A stretch of DNA of 64,000 nucleotides from Branchiostoma lanceolatum. Lineage: Eukaryota; Chordata; Leptocardii; Amphioxiformes; Branchiostomatidae. Each line of letters starts with the position of its first letter. The first letter of the stretch is position 1. Under the pieces are notes generated by a model. The model had not been told where the DNA came from. It ran no database searches and saw nothing but the letters and a program-made list of their open reading frames with translations. The DNA lies in the NCBI RefSeq assembly GCF_035083965.1, contig NC_089740.1, positions 10,538,596-10,602,595 on the forward strand, written 5' to 3'. Shown piece by piece: positions 46,152 to 64,000 of this stretch. Made by a program: the position numbers and the translations under genes.

Positions 46152-49100
46152 TCATCTAACAGCCTCTCTATAATCCTCCACTATCTTTTCAACGGTGTCA
46201 AAAGCCTTGGTAAAGTCCTGGTCGGTGCAGCCGTGCTTCCAGTACCAGTGTAAGAAGGCCTTGGCGTCGTACTTCTGTCGTGCTTTGGTCAAGACGTGTT
46301 CTAGGTAACCGGTGACGCCAGAGTTATTTGTGCACAACGTCAACGACTTCTTCTCGGCATGACCTGCCAAGGAGTTCTTGTCTAAAGAAAGAAATGAGAA
46401 CAATGTCAAAATCATCAAGTTTGGAACTGAGCCTTACAATAACTAACAGTAATGCTTGACTATCAGTAATATTAAATGTAAGAAACAAAGTTCCGGACTT
46501 CTGCAATACTAATGATAATGATAACATTTTGCACCTGTGTATGTTGATTTTTCTAAAATGGGCATTTTTATATTCTACATTATCATCGTTCATCAAGGGT
46601 GTGGATTATTTTGGTTGACAAAATTTTTTTTCTTTAACAAATTTATGAATTGCAAAGTCTTAAATCTTTTATTTTAGCTCATCAAAAATGGGATACAAAA
46701 ATAGAATTCTATGGTGTTTCATTTTAGCTAAGTAAGTTTGATAAAACCTATTGGGTTGACAACTTGTAAAGGTAGTTATACTGGTTTTGTTTTCCCCTGC
46801 ATTGCACGAATGCTATATCCTAATAAACAAATAAACAAAACAAAGTCCTACTTGTCCAGAAGTCCACAGGGAATGGGTTCCAGTCAACACAGTTACACCC
46901 TGCGCGAACTTTCCTCTCCACGCCAGGCTTGTACCGGCGGAAATCATCTTTGCCGTCGCCGCGTGCCACCACAACAGCGGACAGCGCCCGGTCCCTGTGG
47001 GAATGCTGCTTTTTGTACATCTGGATCGAGTGAGCGGCGATGGCGTCCCAGCCCAGTCTGCTACCCATGTGGTGGCTCACCTGTGATGAGACCACAGACT
47101 TCAGTAAACATTGGTGTGAGACCATTTTTCAAAAATCTAAAACTTGGTCATACATGTACATACTCTAACTAAGATTAAGGGACATTCTCTTGGATAGGAT
47201 GTAAAGTTGGAGGCCCCGTGTTTGAGGGGAGCCTCACCAGGAGCGCATTAAAGATCACACTACACTTATCAAAAAGAGTATACTTAAGGGATCCTTCTTA
47301 GTTTGGGTGGATCAAACCTAATGTTCCAGTCTGGTCTACCACAGCTTATACTTATGGTACAAAACTGGTGTGTCATGCCTAAAGGCAGTTTACTGGTTAT
47401 ACAAAACAAACAAACAAACAAAACAAACAATTTTAAGCAAATGACTCTATTGATAATGACCAAAGTTGCTACATGTATTAGAGTATTAGATAGTGTGATG
47501 TTTGTTCACCTGTGCAAACTTGGTGGCAGGCATGGGACAGACAGACCTGAGAAGTTCCCATGGTTCCATGCCCAGGGGGATCCCTGGTGGGGGGGTGATG
47601 CTGTCTGTGGGCAGGAACAGACCTGAGGAAAAAAAAGAGATGTACATTTCAGACTAGCGATTGCGATCTCAGCGAAGAAGAAGAAGGTCTCCAATTTATA
47701 AAACCTCATTTAATTTTTCGAGTCAATCTATTGATGTTAAGTGACATTAACCAAAGTTGAAAAGTTCTGACTATCTTTTTTTTTATTAGGGAATATCCAC
47801 ATATGCACAGAAAAATTTACAGACTCTGATTGGAATGTCCTCCAGTAGAATTGCTGATTGTACTGGCAGAGATCCTGATCACAATCCATCTTGACAAAGA
47901 CTCTGATCACTATCCCTAATGGAAAAATAGGTTCTTTTACATGTACGTATAGAGGTTTGATGCCTGAAGCTTCCTTATACACAGGTCCAATCTACTCTCA
48001 TCAAAAAGTGTGGTGGGTTCTTTTACCTGGAGAGCTTTGATGCATGAGACCGGCTCCTCTATACAAACATATGCCCAATGGTTTAACAGCAAAACTTGCA
48101 GAAAAGTATTCGAAGAGAAAGAGTTCCAACCTGCGAGACAGTTTGAAATGTACTGGTTCATCTCAGGTATGGATATCTGTGCCTTGCTGCTGTTCTGTTG
48201 GTGCTGTAACTGGTACAGCACGTCATCATTGTTGAACAGCAGGACAGCATCGGCGTACTGCTGTACCCAGGACAGGCACAGCAGACAGTTGTAGTGCTGG
48301 AGGGGGCTCTCTCCGCCGGCATGGGGCGCGACAGCCACGGACATGAGGTAGGGGATGGGGAAGTGGTCTTTTAGGTTCTCAGTGATGTGGGCGCCTAGAC
48401 CTGTCGATGAGAAGAAAATATACATATTCAAAGTGACATATATGGAGCTCTATCAAACTGTCACACATTTATTCATCATTAATTATTACTTTTGATTTAT
48501 TTAATTGGACCCTCTGTAACATTATGCAATATAACATTATAAGCCCATATGGGCTGGGCGATTCGAGGTCATAAGACACTATAATAAAACTTCATCCATC
48601 CATCCATCCATCCATCCATCCATCCATCCTTCCATCCATCCATCCATCCAAACCCGTCCGTCCCTCCATCCATCCCTCCATCCATCCAATGATTCCATCC
48701 GACTAGTGCGAGTAGTAGAATTATGAGAGTTAATGTTAACGTAAGTTAGACCACACAAAAACCATAACGCTAGAACAACTGTACCTGATCCTGTCCCTCC
48801 ACTGAGACTGTGCATAACGACCATCCCTGAGAAACAGTCACACTGTTCCACCTCCCTCCTCACAGCCTCTACTGTCTGGTCCAACAACATGCAGCCTTCA
48901 GCCCGTGTCACTCCGTGGTATCCTAGCGCCCAGTTGGTGCCACGCCCTCTTTTTCCTGAAACAACACAAAATGTTAAAAATGAAGAAAAATAAAGGTGAA
49001 CTGGAAGTGTGTTGGGTTCTTTTATGTGCAGAAGTTTGATGCTTCAAACTCCCTAATAGGGTCATAGGCTTTATGTCAGCATCCAAAAGGAGAAATGCAA

Positions 49101-49507
49101 TGCCTCACATGTCTGAGCTGGGGCCGACCTTGGGATGGAACCCTAGATCCACCGAATTTGTTCAATATGGCCAAACAGCGCAGTTGCATTACCACTTGCG
49201 CGACGGAATACCAAGCTACAATCTTATGTACACTGTTCTACCTTAAGATAGACAAAATTTTCTGTTACTGTGATCATGAACACTTACCTGCAATCAGATT
49301 GCCTTCATCTAGGTTCTTTTTCTTCAACGCGAGTCCCAGTCTACGTAGTACCTTGGGTTCGCTATCTACATGGACTGAACGTAGCTTCTCATTCGTGTTG
49401 AAGAAAGGTATCCCCTCGTTTGTGTCCTTTAGCGGTAGAACCTCGGTCCACAACTGTTGTCCAATCTGATTCCCACATTGGCCAACTTGCACATACACAG
49501 TTGCCAT
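46152..49507 (-). CDS. Divergent tubulin of the zeta/epsilon/delta group (probably zeta, possibly delta)
   Basis: Six exons: 49507-49288, 48955-48785, 48400-48131, 47622-47510, 47080-46852, 46381-46152; 1233 nt, 410 residues, phases consistent. It starts [20 protein letters not shown] (tubulin N-terminal nucleotide loop), then [32 protein letters not shown] (tubulin GGTGSG signature), [16 protein letters not shown], and the C-terminal [12 protein letters not shown] and [16 protein letters not shown] in place of the acidic tail of alpha/beta tubulins. The absence of that tail and the N-terminal divergence exclude alpha, beta and gamma. [11 protein letters not shown] and NNDDVL point to the basal-body ZED module used in centriole triplets and basal feet. 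The start is the first ATG, in an AACATGG context. Zeta versus delta needs a tree. Confidence 0.85.
48594..48690. repeat. (ATCC)n microsatellite
   Basis: CATCCATCCATCC runs with minor interruptions (CTTCC, CGTCC, CCCTCC), in the second intron of the tubulin gene. A false WMDGWMDG open frame arises from it. Confidence 0.9.
49010..49215 (-). repeat. tRNA-derived SINE in tubulin intron 1
   Basis: The minus strand reads CGCGCAAGTGGTAATGCAAC (A box) and AGGGTTCCATCCC (B box), followed by a tail containing GGTTCTTTTA (plus-strand reading) that also occurs at ~47930 and ~48018 in other introns of the gene. Confidence 0.55.
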
Positions 49508-50672
49508 GTTATGATGTACATTTACATGTATGTACTATTGTTCATGTAATAGCTCTTTTTCAAAGCCACTACGTACAAGCCCTTTCACGGAAAGACACAA
49601 GGGATTGTCATTCTTTTACATGTAGTAGACTTTTCTGCACTGATGTTTTGGTTTATGTTTGTTCTCTCTTGTATATTCCTGTAATAGATACAAAAAATAA
49701 CTTGAATACAGGTAGGTTGCAAAGCTTGCACAAGTTATATTGATACAAAATGAGACACCATTAGTATGTATGGACAACTCTCAGGGGCTTGTCCATTGAA
49801 CTATGAAGAACAAGTTGTTTATTTTGCCTCTGTTGAACAAGGACATTTTTTCTTATGACTTAAGTTGGATGGTTTGTCAGGAGTTCTAGTTTGTGAACAG
49901 GTTGACTGTTGTAAAGAAAATTATGGAAGAGCTGAAGAACAATGGATACGGGGACAGCAAAAATGGGGATAGATCATTTGCAATAAGCCGGTTTACAGAA
50001 TAAACTGAAAATGTGCAATATGATGTATTGTAGGTGATATGTCAAAGGTCTCAGAAACATAAACATCTGGACATGTATTAAGTATGGTCTAGACAAGAAC
50101 TGTTCACAATTAAGTTAGGCTTAGGGGCCTTGAGTTAGACCTTGTGCATATGCAGCTCACACCGTGAACTGGCTTATAGCAACGAAAGATGTTCTAAAAA
50201 CAAAGAACTTGTAAACTTCAGACTAAGGTTAAACTGTGGTCTCAGACTCTCAGTTTTCGCATCGCAACAACCTTAAATTTTGGTTGTCACTAAGATTTTG
50301 CGCAGAGATTGGTCATCACAGACAAGTGGGAGATGTCACCATGGACAGACAGACAGATCAAGTTAGAGATACAGAAAAACAAAGGATACGTGGATGGAAG
50401 GATAAAGGAAAAGTAACAGGTAACCTCTGAACATCTCATAGAAGTTCTCTGTCATCATTCCGTAACCTCCAAAACATGGGGGAGGGGGGCACATTTGCCG
50501 CCCCTTGTTCTACGGTTCAGATAAGGAAAATGACGATACTCATCGCATCTGAGGCGTAAAGAAATATACCTGGGATGAAGGATGAGGGTTTGGAGTTAAT
50601 AGGGTTCGCTAGAAATGGGAACAATGGATAGAAAACGTGAAAGGATGTAGAGAACCAACAGAAAAGACCTAC
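49508..50672. other. Region between the tubulin start and a divergent short exon
   Basis: No recognisable gene. On the minus strand 50412-50500 there is an open stretch (MCPPPPCFGGYGMMTENFYE) ending in AGAG/GTTACC that might be an exon, but its phase does not fit the candidate exon at 50673-50730. 50150-50180 holds a CACACCGTGAACTGGCTTAT repeat word. Confidence 0.3.
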
Positions 50673-50730
50673 AGTCGGCCATGATGGCTTCCCACTGGTG
50701 TTCCGGGATATACGACTGTCCCTTTGCCAT
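50673..50730 (-). CDS. Candidate first exon of an unidentified gene, head-to-head with ACAA2
   Basis: ATGGCAAAGG begins MAKGQSYIPEHQWEAIMAD and ends GACT/GTAGGT, phase 1. It lies only 209 bp from the ACAA2 start on the other strand, the arrangement of a bidirectional promoter. No downstream exon could be joined with certainty. An acceptor AACAAG/GGGCGG would give W then AANVPPSPMF and a stop after ~22 residues. Confidence 0.3.
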
Positions 50731-50939
50731 AGAGGGAACGTAAAATATTTTAAAACTACTATCTATTCAACAGTTTCCAACAAATAACAATATAACTTGT
50801 AGATTTTACAATTTAAATACACAAGAATTACAAATATATGCTACAAATTCGTCGATGAAATAGTTTTATGATACTAAGTTTCTTTGGAAAGTTTCAATCA
50901 CCCCTACACGGACAATACTTGAACTATCCTAGATCCAAC
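50731..50939. promoter_or_regulatory. Probable ACAA2 promoter, perhaps bidirectional
   Basis: The 209-bp gap between the ACAA2 ATG and the divergent short exon is AT-rich and lacks a convincing TATA box at the right distance. Assigned from position only. Confidence 0.35.
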
Positions 50940-56670
<5,731 letters not shown>

Positions 56671-58860
56671 ACTGATCAGATGATCACGTCATGCTGTAAC
56701 ACATCAAGAAAAAATACTGCCCAACTAAAAAGAAAGTAATATATCTTGAAGCCTTGGGTGTTTCTGTATCATTCTTAGGCATCTCTTGAAGTAATCATCT
56801 CAATATGTCAGATATGTTTGCATCATATCACCGTTGATCTAAGCAGTAACAATTTGAATGCAGCAAAACCTGGCAAGAATACTCTCTTGAGTGTACAGAG
56901 TTGTAGTGGATATGTTTGCATCATATCGCCATTGATCTAAGCGGTAACAATTTAATTGCAGCAAAACCTGGCAAGAATTCTCTCTCGAGTGTACACAGTT
57001 GTAGTGAGTATATGTCAACCATTGTGAGAGTGACAACTTTGCAGTGAGGCTGCTTTTTGTCATGTTGTTGAAAGTTCATATTTGAAGTGTAAACTATTCA
57101 ATGTGACAACTATTTACAACTATTTATGTCTTTGCATTCATACTCTGTAGATATGCACAAGGATACAAACTGCTCTGTTGTATCAAACAAACTAGAGCTG
57201 TATGGAAAAGTACCTGTACATGTAGTAATCTTAGGTCCTAGTTCTAGTGGACTTGGAACTTGCAGGCTCTGCCAAGTTGAAACCATTCCATTGACAAAAT
57301 ACGCTTGTTGTCAAGTAGAGATATGTACTTATATGTACTACACAAGTGAAGATGTGAATGAAATACACACAAGTAGAGATATGTACAAAATACACAGCAC
57401 TCAAATATTGCAAGTAGTTTTTGCTCTACATGTGATTGTAGTACAGGCTGTAACAGTACCATCAGATATTGATGCCTTCACTTTGTGTCACAGTTTGACT
57501 ATAAAGCCTAGCTTCTAAGCTCATGGTAACTTTTGTCTTCCATAGTTGAATAGTGAAAACAACCTGATGACGGTCAAACCTAACTTAAGTTTATTTGAAG
57601 TCTTACATCTTGCACACTTACAGTACATTTGCATTGCTGTATCTGCTAGTCTTCTTTCCCCTCAACCTACACATGTATTTAACTGACAGACAGTATGTTA
57701 TATCCTGAAAGTGAATACCTCTCAATTATAATGATTTTGATTACACTCTACTGCCGTGGCTTATTGATATCAAAGATATGTGCCTCATTAAATCTGAAGT
57801 GGAACTTCCTGTGTGTCGAAGACTTCTTTTTTTTAAAGGCCCTCTATGTAAGATTTGGTCAATACAGAAAGTCGCAATTTTTCTACCATTTCTTTATATA
57901 GTATGTTGAATAAACATTGTAGAATGACATACCAGTATTCAGGAAGGAATGTTTAGACATCATTGCACCATATAAACCAGTTTAAAAACTGAACTTTCAA
58001 AGCCAGTTCGCAGTTGGGGCATTGTGGCCACACATGGCTTATCAGCCAACTGCCCAGTGGGGTGCCTGATTACAGTTCACCACACCAAACCTCTTTACCA
58101 GAGTTCTAGCAGTTTTGAACGGGGAAATTCGCTTTATCAGTTCCCTACAAACTTGGCTAATATATCTCATCCTCATTCAAAAAGATATGAGTGTTTTTGA
58201 AGAGGATGATCTTCATAACATCAGCTGTTATCTAGATCCACTGAAGTGTCGCTATTAAAGTAATTGGCCTATCCAGGGGTCCTGCCAGTGTACAGGAAGT
58301 GTTTGTTTACAAACAGTAGACCTGGGTTTGGGGTGGTGTCACAAACTTTTGCAGCTTGTTTTTGTACAGTTAAAAAACATCATACATGCCAGAAATAGAC
58401 GAATTAATGATGGAAATATGCTGAAAAGTGGTTGTCCATGTCATTTGTATTAGGATTTGTGCAAAAGAAAATTTTTGCGCCAAAATCTTTCATAGTGTGC
58501 CTTTAGATTGCAATTTCACAAAACACCTGTTTGAGTTTGGTTGGTTTGCTGTTGGTTGGAAAAATATATATATTGGAGATTAGTAGATTTGCACTGCTAT
58601 CAACAGACTGTTCTATCATTCATAATATGTAATTGGTGGACAATGAAAAGTTTAATTGGTAGAATCAAGAAAATATTTTGCATTTAACAACACCCCTCCT
58701 TAAAAGTGAAATAGACCAGTCGCCAATAACCGGAAATCGCAGTATCACGCGAGAGTTGGTTCAGGAAACGAGACGAGGGAGCGTGTCGTGTACTTCCGGT
58801 TCCACCTGGGAGGTGATTTTCCATTCTTGCAGGCCGCTAGCTCCTTCAAACTGCTCCAAG
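56671..58860. other. ACAA2 3' flank and SEC11 upstream region
   Basis: No coding exon. It contains the 98-bp tandem pair below. The last ~180 bp before 58861 (ACGCGAGAG, CTTCCGGTTCCACC) become GC-richer, fitting a housekeeping promoter; CTTCCGG is an Ets-type site. Confidence 0.4.
56811..57006 (+). repeat. 98-bp tandem duplication
   Basis: GATATGTTTGCATCATATC recurs at 56811 and 56909, followed in both by TTGATCTAAGC, GCAGCAAAACCTGGCAAGAA and TGTA/GAGTTGTAGTG-type ends, with a handful of mismatches. It lies in the presumed ACAA2 3' UTR. Confidence 0.8.
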
Positions 58861-61800
58861 ATGATGGATTTCGGCTTCTTGGACGATGTGCGCCGGATGA
58901 ACAAACGGCAGGTCAGAAACAGTCTCCCTGATCCTTTCCAGACTGAATGCTAGGGTCTAATTTTTCATTTGCAGTGATCGGCGAAAGATTCCCATATGGT
59001 ACCCTGCCCCCCACCCCACCTTCTACTGCACCCTAATAATTTTCTTCGCATAAATAATAAGACCGTCTAACTTGTTCTGCGAGTTTGTCAGTGCTTACTT
59101 GTATGAAACAGTGTTTGATACAGAGTTATGGTCTGCCTTTGAGCATGACGTATTTAGTGTAAGACTAAGTACTATTTTGTGAGATCTGCACGAAAAATCG
59201 CATTTAGGTGTAACACATGTTTATGTATATATACAGCACCAATGTACACGTGTCTGAATATTATATGGCTGTGTTGTTGATTCATTCAACGAAATCCTCT
59301 TAACGTCTCTATGAAGAAAGCATAATGACAGCTTTCAACACAGATGGCTCACATCAGTCACATGTGGCTTCCTACATGTAGTACTGTTTGAAAAATAGAT
59401 TTTTATATATTCAATGAAAAAAGGGTAGCTTAAGTTACATGTTGGCAACAAGGTCATTATGATTCCATAACGATTGTAAAATTAACGTTTGCAATTATCC
59501 ATAATGAATTTCGTTTTGGATATTTGTTAATATGAACGTTATGTTTGGTATACCTTTTATCTCATAATGATAATCATTATTAGAGACAGATAAGGAGCGG
59601 TCTAAACTGAATGAACATCGATGTATGTAGGACATGCTCCCTGACCGTAAACTCTACTCTACTCTATCATTAGCTTAATTGCTTTCAATGCTTTGTTGGA
59701 TGACGGAAAAACCTGACCTGCATCAATTCTCAGGAATTAAACTCTGTTAACAGCTGACACTGAATGTTATTGGTGGTTGACATGCTTTACTGCAGCTGTA
59801 CTACCAGGTGCTGAACTTTGCCATGATCGTGTCGTCTGCGCTCATGATCTGGAAAGGCCTGATGGTGGTGACGGGAAGCGAGAGTCCGATCGTAGTCGTT
59901 CTCAGGTTGGAAATTCTCGGAACTCCATTTAGAGTATATTCAGATTCATAATCATAGATTAATATGTACACTAGCATGTGTGTTGAATTGGAACCAGTGA
60001 AAATTTTTGGATGACCTACAGTTAAACAATTAAGAAATTGGACACCACAGTGTATTAGTGTTTTGGGCAAATCTACTGATTCTTTAAAACAGTTTACTAG
60101 TATACGTTTCTTATGTATTAATTCTTTTTTTTAAATCTGAAGTGAACTGAAAGTATGTCTAACCGTACAATGTAGCAATAGATAATAAATCAGACAGTGA
60201 GTGTGTCGGAGTGTTCTTAATTGCAGTGAGTTAATATTAACAAAAGTTTTTTTTTTTTCTTGCACCCCTCCAGTGGCAGTATGGAACCGGCCTTCCACAG
60301 AGGAGACCTGCTGTTCCTCACTAACTACCAGGAAGATCCCATTCGTGTGGGGGAGATCGTAGTCTTCAAAGTGGAGGGACGGGACATTCCAATTGTACAC
60401 AGGGTCATCAAGCTGCATGAAAAGTGAGGCTGACATCTGGTATTTTACTTACAAATTATTGTACAAGAAATACATGTTTTGTTTAATGTATCTTCAGTTC
60501 CTTTAGTTTCATTCTGGCATAGTTTTCTGTGTAAAACCAAATCATTTAGGGTACCTTATGTAAAGAACGCAACACACTCGTAGAGAAGAGTAGGGATAAA
60601 GAAAGTAAAAAGTGTGTGCTTGGCTAAAAATGCGAACAATGCAAGTTGCAGTACTACTCACTACTTGAAGCATCATGCTTCACCTTTGTTGGGGATGACT
60701 GGTTTACCTTTTCTTGATGCACATGGTACATGTATGTGCAAGGTACAATGAATGAATTGTCACAATCGTTGAATGAATAAGATATATAAATACTGTAGCA
60801 GTTCTTGTTTCTTTCACTGTAACTTTAAGTTCACTGTTTTCACTGTCACAGCTGGACCGTGAACTTATCATCACAGTGAAAAACCTATTTATGATTCCTT
60901 CACACATCCTTTCTGCAAGTCACTTGCTACCACTGTGAAGTTAAAGTTCAGTGAAAATGTCCATTTTTCTTACACCGTGAAATTTTGCTACCGTGAATTA
61001 CAGTATACATGAATAAGAGAAGATATGTAATTATACATTTTTCATCATTATTCATTTTTCTTCCGGTGAAGTAGAGGTAAAGGTCTTCCAGTACTTTTTA
61101 TACAGTTTAGCGGAGCGTATCATTCTTGAATTGTACATGAAGTCTTGTCTGTTGTTCTAAAACCAGGGAGGATGGCACTGTGAAGTTCCTGACAAAAGGA
61201 GATAACAACTCTGTGGACGACCGAGGCCTGTACGCACCAGGACAGCTCTGGCTCCACAGGAAAGATGTAGTGGGTAGAGCTCGGGGGTAAGGACTTACAT
61301 ACATTCTAAGGAATTGTTACCATCCTTAATAGATCATCCATTCTAGTAATCCATCCTCCAAAAATTGCATGAACTATAATTTCACTTTTCCTTTTCCACT
61401 TTTGTAGTTAAGTTGATACATGTAGTATTCTGAACTTTTCACTTATCAGCCCTCCTGACTATTAAAGCCCATTTTAGGAGCATATGCTCCAAAAAATTAG
61501 CTGGTGCTCCTGGAAATTTTTTCTTAGGAGCACAGTGCTCCCATAAAAAATGACATGTATATGCCTAAATCATGGACTGCTAAGTTAACTTTTTAAACAT
61601 TTAAAACATATTTTTCAACAGTTGACAACAGTCATGCCTGGCCATGGCTGCAGGTACAAGATTCAAGTCAGACTCTGTTAAATACAACAGTTGGCTATAA
61701 GAGATGGTGTGATTTGTCCTACTTCCCCAAGAATGGCCTTAAATGTCTTATTTTTCACCTATCAACGTAGATCTTTAACTTAGCTGGATTGTGCTTTTTC

Positions 61801-62924
61801 TTTAATTATCTAGCAAAATACATTATTTCAGCTTGTTACCATTAATTCATAGGAGTATTACTTGGTGTGTCCAAGAGACTTGCTTGTGTCCCCAATTTTT
61901 TAGTGACACTGGTGCGCCTAAATTTTTGCTGGTGCACCCAATTTTTTTGGGTTGGGAGCACAGTGCTCCTAGGTCAAAAAGTTAGTCTGGAGCCCTGCTT
62001 ATGGTAGATTTTCCCATTGCAATTTGTTCTACAAGATAGAGATGTGTGGTGGATTTCAACCCATGGGATGTGATATATGTACCTTTTTTTCATTGGACCG
62101 CTAAATTTTTATCCTGTTCATCTTGCATTTCTGCAAAGTTGCTTTTGCTAAGCTTTGAACAGACACTATTTTGATGCTTTGCTTAATGCAGGAAGTAAGA
62201 TATACATGTAGAAGGGTTTGTGTGATACACATGTAAATGTCTGTATTTACTTATCGAGTGTATTTTATCTGGTTCTCTTCTCTAGGTTTGTGCCTTATGT
62301 TGGGATAGTGACCATCTTAATGAACGACTATCCAAAATTCAAGGTGAGAAAAAATCTGTAATTGTGTCACAAGTAGTCTTGGTCAGTTTACTCTAGCTTC
62401 CATACTTGTTCTGTTGATATTGAGTAAAGAAACAGAGGTTTCAAACAGACAGGGATGTTAACCAGACTTAGTGTATGGTAAAAAGAAACTAATCTATACT
62501 AGAAAATTCTGCTATGTCAAATCAATGTATCATATGTGTACCTGTTATTTGTGTTTCAATTCTTTTTCTTGGGGCTTTTTGGATACAGTGTTAAACCAAA
62601 GGAATTTTCCCCTCTCAATGTGATAATAAGTGAGACAGTGAATGATATGAAGTTAAAACCATTTTGTTTCTTTATATTATAAAGAAACAAAATGGTTTGC
62701 ATGCAAGTACAGTCTGTCTTTTTTGTACCAGCTATTTTTAAAGAATTATCCTTCTTGTGACTTTTAGATACAGTGTGTTGTCCATACATTGTATTTTTAC
62801 CAAATATTTAAGTCTCAATTGTTATGTTTATTTTATGAATTTTCATTAACTTGATTTTTCCTCTGTTTTCCAGTATGCCATCTTAGCCTGTTTAGGCGCG
62901 TTCGTGCTCATACATCGAGAATAA
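58861..62924 (+). CDS. SEC11A: Signal peptidase complex catalytic subunit SEC11
   Basis: Six exons: 58861-58911, 59796-59905, 60274-60423, 61167-61286, 62286-62343, 62874-62924; 540 nt, 179 residues, the same length as human SEC11A. This is the ER membrane serine protease (family S26) that removes signal peptides from secretory proteins. It reads [20 protein letters not shown], then one N-terminal membrane helix ([18 protein letters not shown]), box B with catalytic Ser56 ([12 protein letters not shown]), His96 (IPIVHRVI), [12 protein letters not shown] with the conserved aspartates, [20 protein letters not shown], and a C-terminal hydrophobic segment ending LIHRE. SEC11-type enzymes use Ser/His rather than the Ser/Lys dyad of bacterial leader peptidase. 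The start is the first of two adjacent ATGs. SEC11A and SEC11C are vertebrate paralogues, so this gene may be co-orthologous to both. Confidence 0.96.
60783..61010. repeat. MITE-like element in SEC11 intron 3
   Basis: It begins AAATACTGTAG and ends GAATTACAGTATA. The interior repeats GTTCACTGT, CCGTGAACTTA and CACAGTGAA words in both orientations. It is akin to the element in the lectin GPCR intron at 19432-19645. Confidence 0.5.
61447..61997. mobile_element. Non-autonomous hAT-like element in SEC11 intron 4
   Basis: The ends CAGCCCTCCTGACTA (left) and, reverse-complemented, CAGGGCTCCAGACTA (right) are hAT-type termini. CTTAT flanks both sides (61442-61446 and 61998-62002). Two copies of the dyad GGAGCACAGTGCTCC lie near the ends, and the interior has no transposase frame. 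A canonical hAT duplication is 8 bp; only 5 bp are seen. Confidence 0.6.
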
Positions 62925-64000
62925 CACAAGGAGAATAGCTGGCTGTATTAAAGCATTCCTTAAACAACAAGTGTTAACAAGTGCAGTAGAAGACTCCAAA
63001 CTTTGTACAGCCATTCATTAGACGTCATGAATATGGCATGGTTCTGACATGAACTGTCGTGAAAAGTGGTCATTATTTTCATAAATGGCATGGAAAGTTA
63101 ACTTCCATTGCGAATGTCGTCCATAGCCTAGTTGTATTTGTAAACAAATTCAAGATCTCATATTTCTGTTTAGACCAAAAGAGATTTGAAATTGAAGCTT
63201 TAACAGCAGACCAAGATGTTATAGGTCTGTAAAGCATTGACATTGAAAGTGATGAAAATTGTAATCTCATGCTTACATTTGTAGTGGTCATGAAAATTGT
63301 AATTTCATGGTAATGTTCTTGAAAGTCACTAAAAGTAAAAAGACATAGGTTCCAGTTTAAAACGTTTCTCGCTGTCCACAATGTACTTGTACAGTAAATG
63401 ATTTGATTAGGCCTCATATGTGGTGTACTAGCAATATGTTCTGAAAGTGAAGAAGGTGTAAGAAGAATTAGACTAAGGAACATCAGTTGAAGGTAATGAC
63501 ATTTGAGTAAATTTTCACAATAATGGAAATGACAATTGCTTGGTGTTTTTTTTGCAGTACTTTGTATCCATGAAATAATGATTGTTTGGTAAAACCTCGC
63601 TTAAAGTTGCTATACTCAATGTTATAGAGAATACAGTACTGACTATTGATACAGTAGCTAAAAATGACCAATCAGAATCCTTTCTGTATTGACAAATCAG
63701 AACCTTCTTGTATTGACCAATCACAGCCCTCCTGTATTGACTGCCACAACCAATCACAGGCAATATTACAACATGATTGGTTGTTTATCTCAAGTTAGTA
63801 ATAGGAAAATATTGGTACATTTGAAGTGTTGATATGCTCTTGGCAAGTACAGTCACTGTGTTGCTCTCGGTGTTAAAGAGAAAATGCACAAAGAAAGTAC
63901 AAAACAGTTTAAGAAACTTTTCATCACAAGTACTTTTGTTGTCTCAACTTGAATGAGCATCAAGGAAATCTCGTGGGTGTTTGTATTGTTTTGTTCCCGT
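62925..64000 (+). other. SEC11 3' UTR and flank with CCAAT-rich short tandem repeat
   Basis: No coding exon. 63665-63765 repeats GACCAATCA(G/C)A(A/G)..CC(T)..TGTATT about four times at ~30-bp spacing, giving several ATTGG/CCAAT boxes. This could be a minisatellite or regulatory DNA of the next gene. Confidence 0.4.

Noticed and set aside
48579-48911. Minus-strand frame ending in WMDGWMDG repeats
   Set aside because: The first part is the tubulin exon at 48785-48955; the tail is readthrough into the (ATCC)n microsatellite.

Overview
The window is nuclear DNA of an animal, most likely a lancelet (cephalochordate, Branchiostoma-like). The genes are split by short introns with GT/AG ends. Conserved housekeeping proteins are close to their vertebrate versions (ACAA2-like thiolase, SEC11-like peptidase, Golgi mannosidase II). 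The accessory genes are of kinds expanded in lancelets: a lectin/kringle/LDLa seven-helix receptor, an intronless LRR-Ig receptor and a small contactin-associated-like membrane protein. Many small inverted-repeat elements and tRNA-derived SINE pieces lie between them. No prokaryotic, phage or CRISPR features are present. Exon boundaries were set by hand from splice consensus and phase. For each complete multi-exon model the summed coding length is a multiple of three.

Layout, left to right. 96-1348 (+): last two exons of a Golgi alpha-mannosidase II, then a long probable 3' UTR. 5587-7610 (-): a five-exon single-pass membrane protein related to the contactin-associated fibrinogen-like region. 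8080-11800: a repeat nest with a ~1 kb inverted duplication that encloses an orphan terminal exon (9867-10022, -). 12349-15259 (+): a two-exon rhodopsin-class GPCR resembling FFAR4/GPR120. 15657-17860: a duplicated block around the first exon of the next gene. 16401-28009 (+): a 12-exon, ~1694-residue receptor that joins a discoidin domain, a fucose-type lectin, two kringles, LDLa modules, a somatomedin B domain and a secretin/Methuselah-type seven-helix domain, with a repetitive cytoplasmic tail. 31310-33503 (-): an LRR-Ig receptor whose frame is broken by an exact 35-bp triplication. 40950-41968: a retrotransposon relic beside a hypothetical single-exon gene. 43427-44690 (-): a small Cys-rich single-pass protein, 5' end not found. 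46152-49507 (-): a six-exon divergent tubulin. 50940-56670 (+): nine-exon mitochondrial 3-ketoacyl-CoA thiolase. 58861-62924 (+): six-exon SEC11 signal peptidase catalytic subunit.

The genes do not form one pathway. About 5.5-33.5 kb is rich in cell-surface receptors (four in 28 kb, two of them GPCRs). About 46-63 kb holds conserved housekeeping genes. The most novel object is the multidomain lectin GPCR. The most testable oddity is the frame-breaking 35-bp tandem repeat in the LRR-Ig gene.
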